Shown: piece after piece, positions 1 to 6,206 of the stretch
How positions within the stretch are numbered: the first letter of the stretch is position 1
How the letters are laid out: the number at the start of each line of letters is the position of its first letter
NCBI GenBank assembly: GCA_037130845.1
Contig: JBAXSE010000021.1
Span: 1 to 23,884 of the forward strand
Reading direction: 5' to 3'
Origin: 1-14-0-10-37-14 sp037130845
GTDB lineage: Bacteria > Patescibacteriota > Patescibacteriia > Patescibacteriales > Patescibacteriaceae
DNA: 23,884 nucleotides
Translations under genes and position numbers: made by a program
Notes under the pieces: model-generated
Told to the model about the DNA's origin: nothing
What the model saw: the letters and a program-made list of their open reading frames with translations, nothing else
Databases searched by the model: none

Positions 1-18
1 TACGCCATCAAACGCACA

Positions 19-42
19 CGCCGGCTAAAGCCGGCGGTTTTT
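19..42 (+). terminator. Terminator of an upstream gene outside the window
   Basis: A 7-bp GC stem (CGCCGGC / GCCGGCG) with a TAAA loop is followed by TTTTT. It probably ends a plus-strand gene whose body lies left of the window. Confidence 0.6.
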
Positions 43-47
43 CCTTT

Positions 48-83
48 AATAAAAACCGCTTCGCTATGACATCGAAACGGTTT
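48..83 (-). terminator. Terminator after the single-repeat gene
   Basis: On the minus strand, arms 73-83 and 53-63 (AAACCGTTTCG against CGAAGCGGTTT, one mismatch) are followed by a T-rich stretch. It lies six bases past the stop of the gene at 89-298. Confidence 0.6.
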
Positions 84-88
84 ATTTT

Positions 89-298
89 CTATTTTCCGCT
101 AACAATCGGATCGTATCCCAGAAACCTTCTCCAGCCTGGCCATTTTTCATAGTGGGCGCTAGGGCGATCCGGCAACTTGGAATCAATCTTCTTCCTGCGA
201 ACTCCATAGTCATAAGCATGAAGAACTTTATTCTCGATACAGACAGCACTGGCCTCAGGCCAAGTAGCGTAATATTCGTCATCTTTGTGAGTGCTCAT
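89..298 (-). CDS. Small protein with one phage-integrase-type repeat (INT_rpt-like)
   Basis: This 69-residue protein is almost entirely one copy of the unit that is repeated nine times in the neighbour at 424-2112. It has ATWPEA near the start, an aromatic and basic middle, SKLPDRP, then EKWPGWRRFLG. From memory this matches the repeat Pfam calls phage-integrase repeat unit (INT_rpt, PF14882), seen in N-terminal parts of some phage and Vibrio integrases. No catalytic integrase domain is present. An AAGGAA sits about 11 bases upstream of ATG and a terminator follows the stop. It may be a stand-alone paralogue or a remnant of a longer array. The function is unknown; binding of nucleic acid is only an inference from the family's company. 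Confidence 0.75.
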   Translation of the reverse strand: MSTHKDDEYYATWPEASAVCIENKVLHAYDYGVRRKKIDSKLPDRPSAHYEKWPGWRRFLGYDPIVSGK

Positions 299-423
299 CT
301 CGGCAAATTCCTTGTATTAATGAAATAATATTTATTTAATGTACAATCTTTTTAGGCTTGACTGACACGCTGACACAAATATCAATAAATGTCAAGTTTT
401 AGCCTATTGCGCTTTTATCATCC
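299..423. promoter_or_regulatory. Intergenic control region with inverted motifs
   Basis: This lies between two same-strand repeat genes. It contains CTTGACA...TGTCAG as an inverted pair (minus strand, about 370-396), the element CAAATATCAATAAATGT at 376-392, which is nearly the same as 2264-2280 in front of another gene, and GGCTAAAA next to TTGACA. No convincing -10 follows the TTGACA at 17 bases, so I call it an operator-like region rather than a defined promoter. Confidence 0.4.
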
Positions 424-2112
424 TTAACCGCGACCTAAGTAACGTTTCCAGCCAGGCCAGTCACTATATAAGCCATATGGATTGCTTGACAGCCTCGGGT
501 CATTCTTATACAGCGTTCTATATTTAAAGTTACTCCTAATATTTAACGCTTTGACGGCCTCCGCCGCCTCTTGCCAGGTGGGGTAGAAGCTTCTTCTTTT
601 TTTACCCAAAAAATCCATCCAGCCGGGCCAATCCTTATAATGTTCTGGCGGATTGCCAGGCAAACGACAGTCCAGCTCTTTATAGCGGCTGTAATATTCA
701 ACCTGGCTTTTGATGCCGAAGGACTGGCAAACAAGTCCTGCCTGTTGCCACGTTGGATACAATTCCTTTTTCTTTTGTTTAAAGAAAACGGCAGAGCCTG
801 GCCAATCTTTGTACTTAATGTTGGGGTAATTAGGCAATCGCGGGTCCCAGCTTTTGTCTCTGGCGCTATACTGCGCTTTGCTTTTGATTCCTAATTTTTC
901 ACAAGCATCGCTCGCCTCTTGCCAAGTAGCATAGTAACTTTTTACATCGGTACCCAAGAATACTTTCCACCCGGGCCAATTGTCATAAAACTGATCGGGA
1001 CGGCCCGGTAGACGATCGCTGACATCTTTGTAGCGAGCGCAATATTGATATTGATTTTTGAAACCTGCCGGCCGCACCATTGCAGCCGCCTCCTGCCAAG
1101 ATGCAATATAGCTCCAGTCCGCCTTTTTTCGTCCAAGAAATACGCCCCAACCGGGCCAATCGTCCTTGTAATAATGATTTGGAGAACTGGGCAAACGAGG
1201 ATCCAATTGAGCATAGCGAAAATGATAATCAGTCTGGCTCTTGATTCCGGACGATAGGCAAACCACGCTAGCTTCCTGCCAAGTGGCATAAACCCTAAAG
1301 CCTTCGCCATTCAAAAATATTTTCCAACCGGGCCAACCTACATAACGGCTTTCCGGACGGCCGGGCAGCCTGCAGTCTAACTGTCGGCGTTGCATAAAGT
1401 ACTGTCTTTGCGATTGGATGCCGGCGCGCATGCAGACCAAACTGGCCTGTTGCCAAGTTTCGTAGAATTTACCGACACTCAGAACGCATTCATCAGGATT
1501 AGGCTCATCTATATCAGGTAGTTGAAAAGCGACATGCTTAGCCCGCAGATGGACTTTGCTGCGCAATGCCCGCTTGCCATCAGACTGCAAAAATACTTTC
1601 CAGCCCGGCCAATCAGAATATACATTATCGAGGCGGCTTGGCAGCCTAGCATCCAACTCACGGCTAACTTCATAATAATGAAGGCCGTTTTTGATATTCG
1701 CCTTACGGCAAACTTCCGCGGCCTCTTGCCATGTGGGATAAATGTCTTTTTTAAAACGTCCAAAAAAAACACTCCAACCCGGCCAATCCGCATAAACACA
1801 GTTTGGACAGCTTGGCAGTCGACTATCAATCGATTTATAACGCCGTTTATAGGCTATCTCATTGCCGATGCCTGCAAGGCGAGCAACCTCACTGGCCTGC
1901 TGCCATGTAGCGAATTTACTGAGTCCGTCCGGATAGAGAAAAGCTCTCCAGCCAGGCCAGTCCGGATAATACTTATAGGGATTGCTCGGCAAATGTGGAT
2001 CAATTTCGGACCGCTTTTTTTCATAGTCGCCGCTTTTCCGAAGTCCCGCCTTACGGCAAGCTTCACTAGCCTCCTGCCAGGTTGGAAAAAAATTTCCTTT
2101 ACACTTGCTCAT
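424..2112 (-). CDS. Nine-unit phage-integrase-repeat protein without an integrase domain
   Basis: This 562-residue protein consists of nine tandem units of about 57 residues. Each unit runs [YF]xTWQ[EQ]A, a Cys-containing helix, GIKSxxxY, DxRLP[SG]xP, then DWPGWxxFLG. Units begin near residues 8, 65, 124, 215, 273, 337, 393, 451 and 509; a 33-residue non-repeat linker rich in basic then acidic residues separates units 3 and 4. Unit 7 has WPGS for WPGW and unit 9 lacks the Ile before Asp. From memory this is the INT_rpt (PF14882) repeat of phage integrases, but no tyrosine recombinase core (R...HxxR...Y) is present. ATG at 2112 has AGAGGA eight bases upstream and a consensus promoter (2172-2200). 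It is divergent from 2341-3195. The long plus-strand open frames across it are shadows. Confidence 0.85.
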   Translation of the reverse strand: MSKCKGNFFPTWQEASEACRKAGLRKSGDYEKKRSEIDPHLPSNPYKYYPDWPGWRAFLYPDGLSKFATWQQASEVARLAGIGNEIAYKRRYKSIDSRLPSCPNCVYADWPGWSVFFGRFKKDIYPTWQEAAEVCRKANIKNGLHYYEVSRELDARLPSRLDNVYSDWPGWKVFLQSDGKRALRSKVHLRAKHVAFQLPDIDEPNPDECVLSVGKFYETWQQASLVCMRAGIQSQRQYFMQRRQLDCRLPGRPESRYVGWPGWKIFLNGEGFRVYATWQEASVVCLSSGIKSQTDYHFRYAQLDPRLPSSPNHYYKDDWPGWGVFLGRKKADWSYIASWQEAAAMVRPAGFKNQYQYCARYKDVSDRLPGRPDQFYDNWPGWKVFLGTDVKSYYATWQEASDACEKLGIKSKAQYSARDKSWDPRLPNYPNIKYKDWPGSAVFFKQKKKELYPTWQQAGLVCQSFGIKSQVEYYSRYKELDCRLPGNPPEHYKDWPGWMDFLGKKRRSFYPTWQEAAEAVKALNIRSNFKYRTLYKNDPRLSSNPYGLYSDWPGWKRYLGRG

Positions 2113-2120
2113 TACAGATT

Positions 2121-2126
2121 TCCTCT
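2121..2126 (-). promoter_or_regulatory. Ribosome binding site of the nine-repeat gene
   Basis: AGAGGA on the minus strand, eight bases before ATG at 2112, fixes the start. Confidence 0.7.
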
Positions 2127-2171
2127 ATTTATTGATAAATACTTAATTTTCAAATTACTAATGATATTTAG

Positions 2172-2200
2172 GTAATAGCACGAAATATTTACATTGTCAA
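2172..2200 (-). promoter_or_regulatory. Promoter of the nine-repeat gene
   Basis: Minus-strand TTGACA (2195-2200), 17-base spacer, TATTAC (2172-2177). The leader is about 55 bases and contains ATCAATAAAT (2127-2136), a sequence also found beside the other island promoters. Confidence 0.75.
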
Positions 2201-2232
2201 GAGTTAAACTCCTAAAAAACTATATTTTAGAC

Positions 2233-2246
2233 TAATATTGGCTAAA
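2233..2246 (+). promoter_or_regulatory. Candidate operator TAATATTGGCTAAA
   Basis: It lies between the two divergent promoters. Near-identical copies are found at 15446-15459 and 19263-19276, also at promoters. The flanks form the dyad TTTTAG-N11-CTAAAA (2225-2247). Confidence 0.4.
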
Positions 2247-2259
2247 ATCAATGACTATG

Positions 2260-2288
2260 TTGACAAATATCCATAAATATGCTATACT
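2260..2288 (+). promoter_or_regulatory. Promoter of the 2341-3195 gene
   Basis: TTGACA (2260-2265), exactly 17 bases, TATACT (2283-2288). The spacer is CAAATATCCATAAATAT from 2264, matching 15 of 17 bases at 376-392. Confidence 0.8.
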
Positions 2289-2340
2289 TTAATCTTAATA
2301 TGTTCATTACAATTTGTTTAATATATCAGAAGGATTTACC

Positions 2341-3195
2341 ATGAATCAGAATTCCAACACCACCGACAGCGCAGCCGTACTTGAATTAAAGCACATCCTG
2401 GCTACTGCCAACCTCAATGAATATGAAAAAAGGGGGTTACAGCTCTGCATTGAATCGCAGATTGAGCAGGAAAAACAGGCGCAGAAAATGGTCGCCAAAC
2501 ACATCACTCGTTCCGACGAAAGCCAGACTTTGTCTGACATGAAGCACTTCTTGGCTACCGCCAAGCTGACCGAAGCCGAAAAAAGAGGCATGCAATTCAT
2601 GATCAGGCAACAGGAAGAGCATGATCAATTTATAAAAGACATGACTGAAGCAATGGCCGATTCCGTTGCTAATCGTGCAGAGATTGCTCTATTGCAAGCC
2701 GAACTGCTTGTAATGAGCAACCATCTTGCTGAGCATGACCTGGAAGCTGCCAACGAAGGCAATAACAGCGGTACAGGCAATATTCAATCTACGCTGTCCA
2801 ATGCGGACAGCAAAGGCTTTGAACATCAAGCCAAGGGCACGCAAGCTCATGTACCTTTTATAGATGATACCGCGGTAACAGCCAATCCCATGGAACTCAT
2901 CTTTGACACCGTTAATCAGATGCATAAAAAGCTATCTGACAACTCTAATCCCGTCGAAGCAGCTAAGCCAAGCAAAGTCGCTACAGACGAAGAAATCGAA
3001 AACTGGGGCAAGTTTCCTCACGAAATCGATGCCGAACGCAACGCTCGCAGGCTTAGCATCATTGACAAAGCCCAGAGTGATACCTACAAAGAAAACATGC
3101 CTGCTCTGGAAAACCTGGCTATCAAAGTCGGCAACAAAGCCCTTGATGAATACGAACACCTCAAAAAGAGTATTCAAGAAAAACTCAAAGGCTAA
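2341..3195 (+). CDS. Unknown soluble protein with a duplicated N-terminal helical motif
   Basis: A 284-residue protein that I do not recognise. Residues about 12-46 and 55-90 are two copies of the same segment: [ED][LM]KH[IF]LATA[NK]L[NT]E, EKRG[LM]Q, then a Gln/Glu-rich helix. A helical middle, a low-complexity Asn/Ser/Gly linker near 140-155 and a charged C-terminal helical part (EKLKG end) follow. There is no signal peptide or membrane segment. ATG at 2341 has AGAAGGA at 2328-2334; the in-frame upstream TTG at 2314 is passed over because the SD and promoter point to the ATG. It is divergently paired with the nine-repeat gene and both have consensus promoters 60 bases apart, so shared control is likely. 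A partner or antagonist role is only an inference. Confidence 0.85.
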   Translation: MNQNSNTTDSAAVLELKHILATANLNEYEKRGLQLCIESQIEQEKQAQKMVAKHITRSDESQTLSDMKHFLATAKLTEAEKRGMQFMIRQQEEHDQFIKDMTEAMADSVANRAEIALLQAELLVMSNHLAEHDLEAANEGNNSGTGNIQSTLSNADSKGFEHQAKGTQAHVPFIDDTAVTANPMELIFDTVNQMHKKLSDNSNPVEAAKPSKVATDEEIENWGKFPHEIDAERNARRLSIIDKAQSDTYKENMPALENLAIKVGNKALDEYEHLKKSIQEKLKG

Positions 3196-3235
3196 ACCTC
3201 TATCACAACGATAGCAAATATTAAACAACGAAATC

Positions 3236-3269
3236 TAAAGCCCTCCGACACCACGTCGCGAGGGCTTTA
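3236..3269 (+). terminator. Terminator-like hairpin after 2341-3195
   Basis: TAAAGCCCTC pairs with GAGGGCTTTA, with an inner CGAC/GTCG stem and one bulged C. The right arm ends in TTTA, with no longer T run. Confidence 0.6.
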
Positions 3270-3300
3270 AACTTGGCAAGAAACTATTTACATGAAAAAT

Positions 3301-3334
3301 GCTCACTCCCGTAAACCAGTTTACGGGAGTGAGC
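3301..3334. repeat. Perfect 15-bp inverted repeat, 4-base loop
   Basis: GCTCACTCCCGTAAA, loop CCAG, then the exact complement. No T-tract follows on either strand, so it is not a typical terminator. It is the second of three consecutive hairpins between convergent genes. Confidence 0.8.
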
Positions 3335-3369
3335 ATACTAAATCTATTTTATAATATATACCCATAAAG

Positions 3370-3425
3370 AATCAAAAATACCTCGGAGCAGTATACTAGT
3401 ATACTGCTCCGAGGTATTTTTGATT
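3370..3425. terminator. 56-base perfect palindrome, probable bidirectional terminator
   Basis: Two 28-base arms are exact complements with no loop bases (centre ACTAGT). The outer arm carries AATCAAAAATACC, so either transcript would end a GC stem with a U-rich arm. It lies 10 bases past the stop of the minus-strand gene 3436-4293. Confidence 0.75.
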
Positions 3426-3435
3426 ATTATGTTGG

Positions 3436-4293
3436 TTAAAACTTTTTAACCTGGGTTAAATGTATTATATTCTTGTTCACTGCCGCCAATGTCACCTTTG
3501 CAATCTTTTTTGCTTTGATGTCATAAGCGTAATAGGCGGTCCAACCCTTGCCGGTGGCTGAAAAATAAACAGTATACAAGTCTTGGCCAATTCCTAATAG
3601 TTTTTTGACTGTTTCACAGGCGGCTTGATGATATACAGCTCCCATACGATCATAGCCATATACGCAACGCAACGGGCTATTATTCACAGCTTTATATAAA
3701 GGCAGGCTTGCACCATCAGCACTAACCAAATCAAAGCCCAAAAATATAGGAGTAGCGGCGCTTGCGGTTTTCTGGCTCATGACTTCTCCATCAACACAAT
3801 TTTTAGCATCAATCGCATCAGTAACATAAAATATCGGACTATCCAGCCCATACTCATCACCCAAACCTAGTAAATTATTATCCTTGCTGCAAAGATAACT
3901 ATTACGCAGCACAAAATATGTTTTAACTTCCTGGGTTTTAATGTTAATATATTTCCACACAAACCTAGTATCCATTTCTGAATAGCTATAGTTAATTGCA
4001 ACAATATTCGGCTGACTGGTTTTATAAACACGGAAACTGCCCTTGTCACCCGTAAAAATGTATTTATTATCAGTCAAACTGTTGGCCTCAACATAACTCT
4101 TTGTATACAGTAATTGCTTGCCATTAATTGTCGTTGTATAAGCGGCGGCGCCACAATTATCGTCGCAGTTTTCTGCGGCCACAGGCTTTAGCTGCAATTT
4201 ATTAGAGCCAATGCTAAAATTAACATTCGCTGCTAACGCACTTGAGGCAGTAAACAATACCGAAAAGATTAATGCTAAAACTATTTTATTCAT
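3436..4293 (-). CDS. Secreted protein of unknown function
   Basis: A 285-residue protein with a clear Sec signal peptide: MNKIV, a hydrophobic core to about residue 18, then SALA before ANVNF (cleavage after about residue 21, no lipobox Cys). The mature part is beta-rich, with several Cys (for example ENCDDNCG near 41-48), possibly disulfides outside the cell. I recognise no family. ATG at 4293 has no good SD. It follows gdh on the same strand but a terminator (4318-4360) lies between, so co-transcription is doubtful, and I found no convincing promoter of its own. Confidence 0.8.
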   Translation of the reverse strand: MNKIVLALIFSVLFTASSALAANVNFSIGSNKLQLKPVAAENCDDNCGAAAYTTTINGKQLLYTKSYVEANSLTDNKYIFTGDKGSFRVYKTSQPNIVAINYSYSEMDTRFVWKYINIKTQEVKTYFVLRNSYLCSKDNNLLGLGDEYGLDSPIFYVTDAIDAKNCVDGEVMSQKTASAATPIFLGFDLVSADGASLPLYKAVNNSPLRCVYGYDRMGAVYHQAACETVKKLLGIGQDLYTVYFSATGKGWTAYYAYDIKAKKIAKVTLAAVNKNIIHLTQVKKF

Positions 4294-4317
4294 AATTTTA
4301 AATTTAATTTAAGAATA

Positions 4318-4360
4318 ACACAAAGACCCTCTTCAGTAAAACAGAAGAAGGCCTTTGTGT
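4318..4360 (-). terminator. Terminator of the glutamate dehydrogenase gene
   Basis: Two 17-base arms (ACACAAAGACCC... and the facing copy) pair with about two mismatches around a 9-base loop, 15 bases past the stop. The right arm ends TTTGTGTTATTC on the minus strand. Confidence 0.6.
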
Positions 4361-4374
4361 CGTTTCTAATCTAT

Positions 4375-5604
4375 TTATAGGACACCTCGCAATCTCATCG
4401 CCTCCAGGACTCGGCGTACGGCCAGTACCAGGGCAGCTTGACGCACCGTGATCTTCTTGTCTTCGCGGATGGCCCAGACATCGGCAAAGCCCTTGCTCAT
4501 CATCACAGCCAGCTTGGCATTGACCTCGTCTTCGGTCCAATAATAATTATTGGCATTCTGTACCTGCTCCAAATAGCTGACAGCTACGCCGCCGGCATTG
4601 GCCAGGATGTCCGGAATAATGACAATGCCCATGCCATTCAAAATATCGTCAGCCTCGGGCGTGATCGGGCCGTTGGCCATTTCGACTATCAGCTTGGCTT
4701 TTATACTATGCGCATTATCACTGGTGATACTATTCTCCAGCGCGGCCGGCACCAGGATATCGACTGTTAATTCCAGGATATCGCCGTCGAGCGCAGGGGC
4801 AAATCCGGCCATCGTCCCCTTTTCTTCTCGGTAAGCATCCAGCTTCTTGATATCCAAGCCTTGAGCATCATAGATCGCGCCCTTAGAATCAGAGACGGCC
4901 ACAATCTTATAGCCTGCCTCACTAGCCAGACGCGCCATAAAACCGCCGACATTGCCATAGCCTTGGATGGCGATGGTGGCGTCCTGGGCCAAGCCCAGTT
5001 TGGCAGCGGCTAATTTGAGCACCTGCAAACCGCCCGAAGAGGTGGAATACATACGACCCAGGGAACCGCCCAAGGCCAAAGGCTTGCCGGTTATCCAGCC
5101 GGGCATGTGGCGGCGGGCGATCGTTTCGTATTCGTCTAGCATCCAGCTCATAATCTGGCCGTCGGTATACATATCAGGAGCGGGCACATCCTTCTCGGCG
5201 CCGAAAACTTCGTACAAGGCGCGGACATAGCCGCGGGACAGTCTTTCAAGTTCGGTCTTGGACAGCTCGCGATGATTGACTTGCACACCGCCTTTGCCGC
5301 CGCCCAAGGGCAGATCGAGCACGGCAGTTTTCCAGGTCATCCAGGCAGACAGCGCTTTGACCTCGGATTCATTGGCCTCGGGATGGAAACGGATGCCGCC
5401 CTTAAAGGGGCCGCGTGCGTCATTAAACTGCGAACGCCAACCCTTGAAGTAGCGGATCGAGCCATCGTCTAGTCTGACCGGGAAATTGACCTCGGTAAAT
5501 TTCTTAGGCGCGGACAAGGACGCCTTCTCTGCTTGGGTCATGCCGATAATATCGGCGACCGTATCCAGCTGCGCAAGCACGCTGGCGAATGGATCATTTT
5601 TCAT
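4375..5604 (-). CDS. gdhA: Glutamate dehydrogenase (Glu/Leu/Phe/Val dehydrogenase family)
   Basis: A 409-residue cytoplasmic enzyme that interconverts glutamate and 2-oxoglutarate plus ammonia with NAD(P). The N-terminal substrate domain has FKGGIRFHP (67-75), the catalytic lysine motif PLGGGKGG (Lys104) and PAPD with the catalytic Asp144. The Rossmann domain has GYGNVGG (215-221) followed by VAVSDSKG. Length is normal for the family. The usual SLGRxxATGRG segment reads SLGRMYSTSSGG here (181-192), an unusual replacement. I start at ATG 5604 (MKNDPF); the open frame runs 17 codons further upstream, but that part is translated from a repeat element (5616-5654). No conventional SD: the leader carries GGGGAG, then a hairpin ending 13 bases before ATG, as in the FKBP gene at 13120. 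Followed by a terminator. Confidence 0.93.
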   Translation of the reverse strand: MKNDPFASVLAQLDTVADIIGMTQAEKASLSAPKKFTEVNFPVRLDDGSIRYFKGWRSQFNDARGPFKGGIRFHPEANESEVKALSAWMTWKTAVLDLPLGGGKGGVQVNHRELSKTELERLSRGYVRALYEVFGAEKDVPAPDMYTDGQIMSWMLDEYETIARRHMPGWITGKPLALGGSLGRMYSTSSGGLQVLKLAAAKLGLAQDATIAIQGYGNVGGFMARLASEAGYKIVAVSDSKGAIYDAQGLDIKKLDAYREEKGTMAGFAPALDGDILELTVDILVPAALENSITSDNAHSIKAKLIVEMANGPITPEADDILNGMGIVIIPDILANAGGVAVSYLEQVQNANNYYWTEDEVNAKLAVMMSKGFADVWAIREDKKITVRQAALVLAVRRVLEAMRLRGVL

Positions 5605-5725
5605 ATATTTGCATTTTATCCCCTGTACTCCAGGGGATCTCCCCACGAAGGACATAAGTTAATTATTTAACTTTAGAAAATCAAAACTGCCGTTGCGAGA
5701 AACTCGTCCCCTATTTATCTCTGAA
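5605..5725 (-). promoter_or_regulatory. Shared leader element, copy A (gdh)
   Basis: Read on the minus strand: GGCAGTTTTGAT, an AT-rich stretch with AATTAACT, TGGGGAGATC, a hairpin ATCCCCTG-GAGTA-CAGGGGAT (5618-5638), then 13 bases to ATG. The 56 bases from GGCAG to GATC align without gaps to 13025-13080 in front of the FKBP gene, about 43 identical by hand count. TTGATT with 17 bases to TAACTT may be a weak built-in promoter. Confidence 0.6.
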
Positions 5726-5900
5726 TTACCTGCCCCCCTCAATACCAACAAATACATAAATCTTCATATAAAAGGCAAGGTGTAACTATAATACACAAGT
5801 ACTAGTATTTATTTTTGATAAATTTCTACAAACATTTCAAGAATATGAATATCGACATTTACTGCGTAGCGACTCTATCTAAAAATTACCGAGTTACACG

Positions 5901-5944
5901 TTCTTGTCTTCGTGGGGAGATCCACGCGTTCGCGCGGATGAATC
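5901..5944 (+). repeat. Shared leader hairpin, copy B (orphan)
   Basis: TTCGTGGGGAGATCC is followed by an imperfect CGCG hairpin and GGATGAATC. The core TTCGTGGGGAGATCC is identical to copy A in inverted orientation. No gene starts behind it. Confidence 0.6.
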
Positions 5945-5949
5945 AAAAA

Positions 5950-5972
5950 AATATACCCCCGGGGGGTATATT
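5950..5972. repeat. GC-core palindrome
   Basis: Perfect 11-bp arms around one G: AATATACCCCC / GGGGGTATATT. Confidence 0.7.
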
Positions 5973-6172
5973 ATCACTGCCGCAAAACTATGTCAACTAT
6001 TTAATTTATCCATGCCCGCCAGCCGTTGGGTAGACTCCGGCAAGCCTGCCTCCCGCCAAGGAGGGATCTGCAGAATGCAGTCTTGTGAATATTAAGTAAT
6101 TATTTAAAAATCAAGAAGGTGTAGATTACTTAGATTTAGTTCTTTATCACAGTATTTAAAGCTGTACAAATC

Positions 6173-6199
6173 TCAGATCCCTGCCTTCGCAGGGATAAA
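6173..6199. repeat. Hairpin of the ATC...GAT class beside the transporter stop
   Basis: ATCCCTGC-CTTC-GCAGGGAT (6177-6196), preceded by CTCAG and followed by AAAAAAA, resembles the leader-element hairpins. On the minus strand the T run precedes the stem, so it is not a canonical terminator for 6207-7622. Confidence 0.5.
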
Positions 6200-6206
6200 A
6201 AAAGAA

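Larger units (their letters stand above)
5655..6206. other. Gene-free 550-base gap rich in palindromes
   Basis: It contains the upstream part of leader copy A, a leader-type hairpin in the opposite orientation (5901-5944), a 23-base palindrome AATATACCCCC-G-GGGGGTATATT (5950-5972), CTGCAGAATGCAG near 6069, TAAGTAAT/ATTACTTA (6093-6132) and a hairpin ending next to the transporter stop (6177-6196). The short plus-strand open frames here have no SD and translate repeats, so I see no gene. A small RNA cannot be excluded. Confidence 0.6.

Noticed and set aside
424..2112. Phage integrase
   Set aside because: Only the repeat unit is present; no catalytic Arg-His-Arg-Tyr core can be found.
1522..2175. 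217-codon plus-strand open frame opposite the nine-repeat gene, and similar frames at 571-894 and 942-1310
   Set aside because: They lie fully antisense to or out of frame with the repeat array, arise from its periodic composition, and have no SD or promoter of their own.
5815..6095. Short plus-strand open frames in the 550-base gap
   Set aside because: No SD; their translations are read through repeat hairpins.
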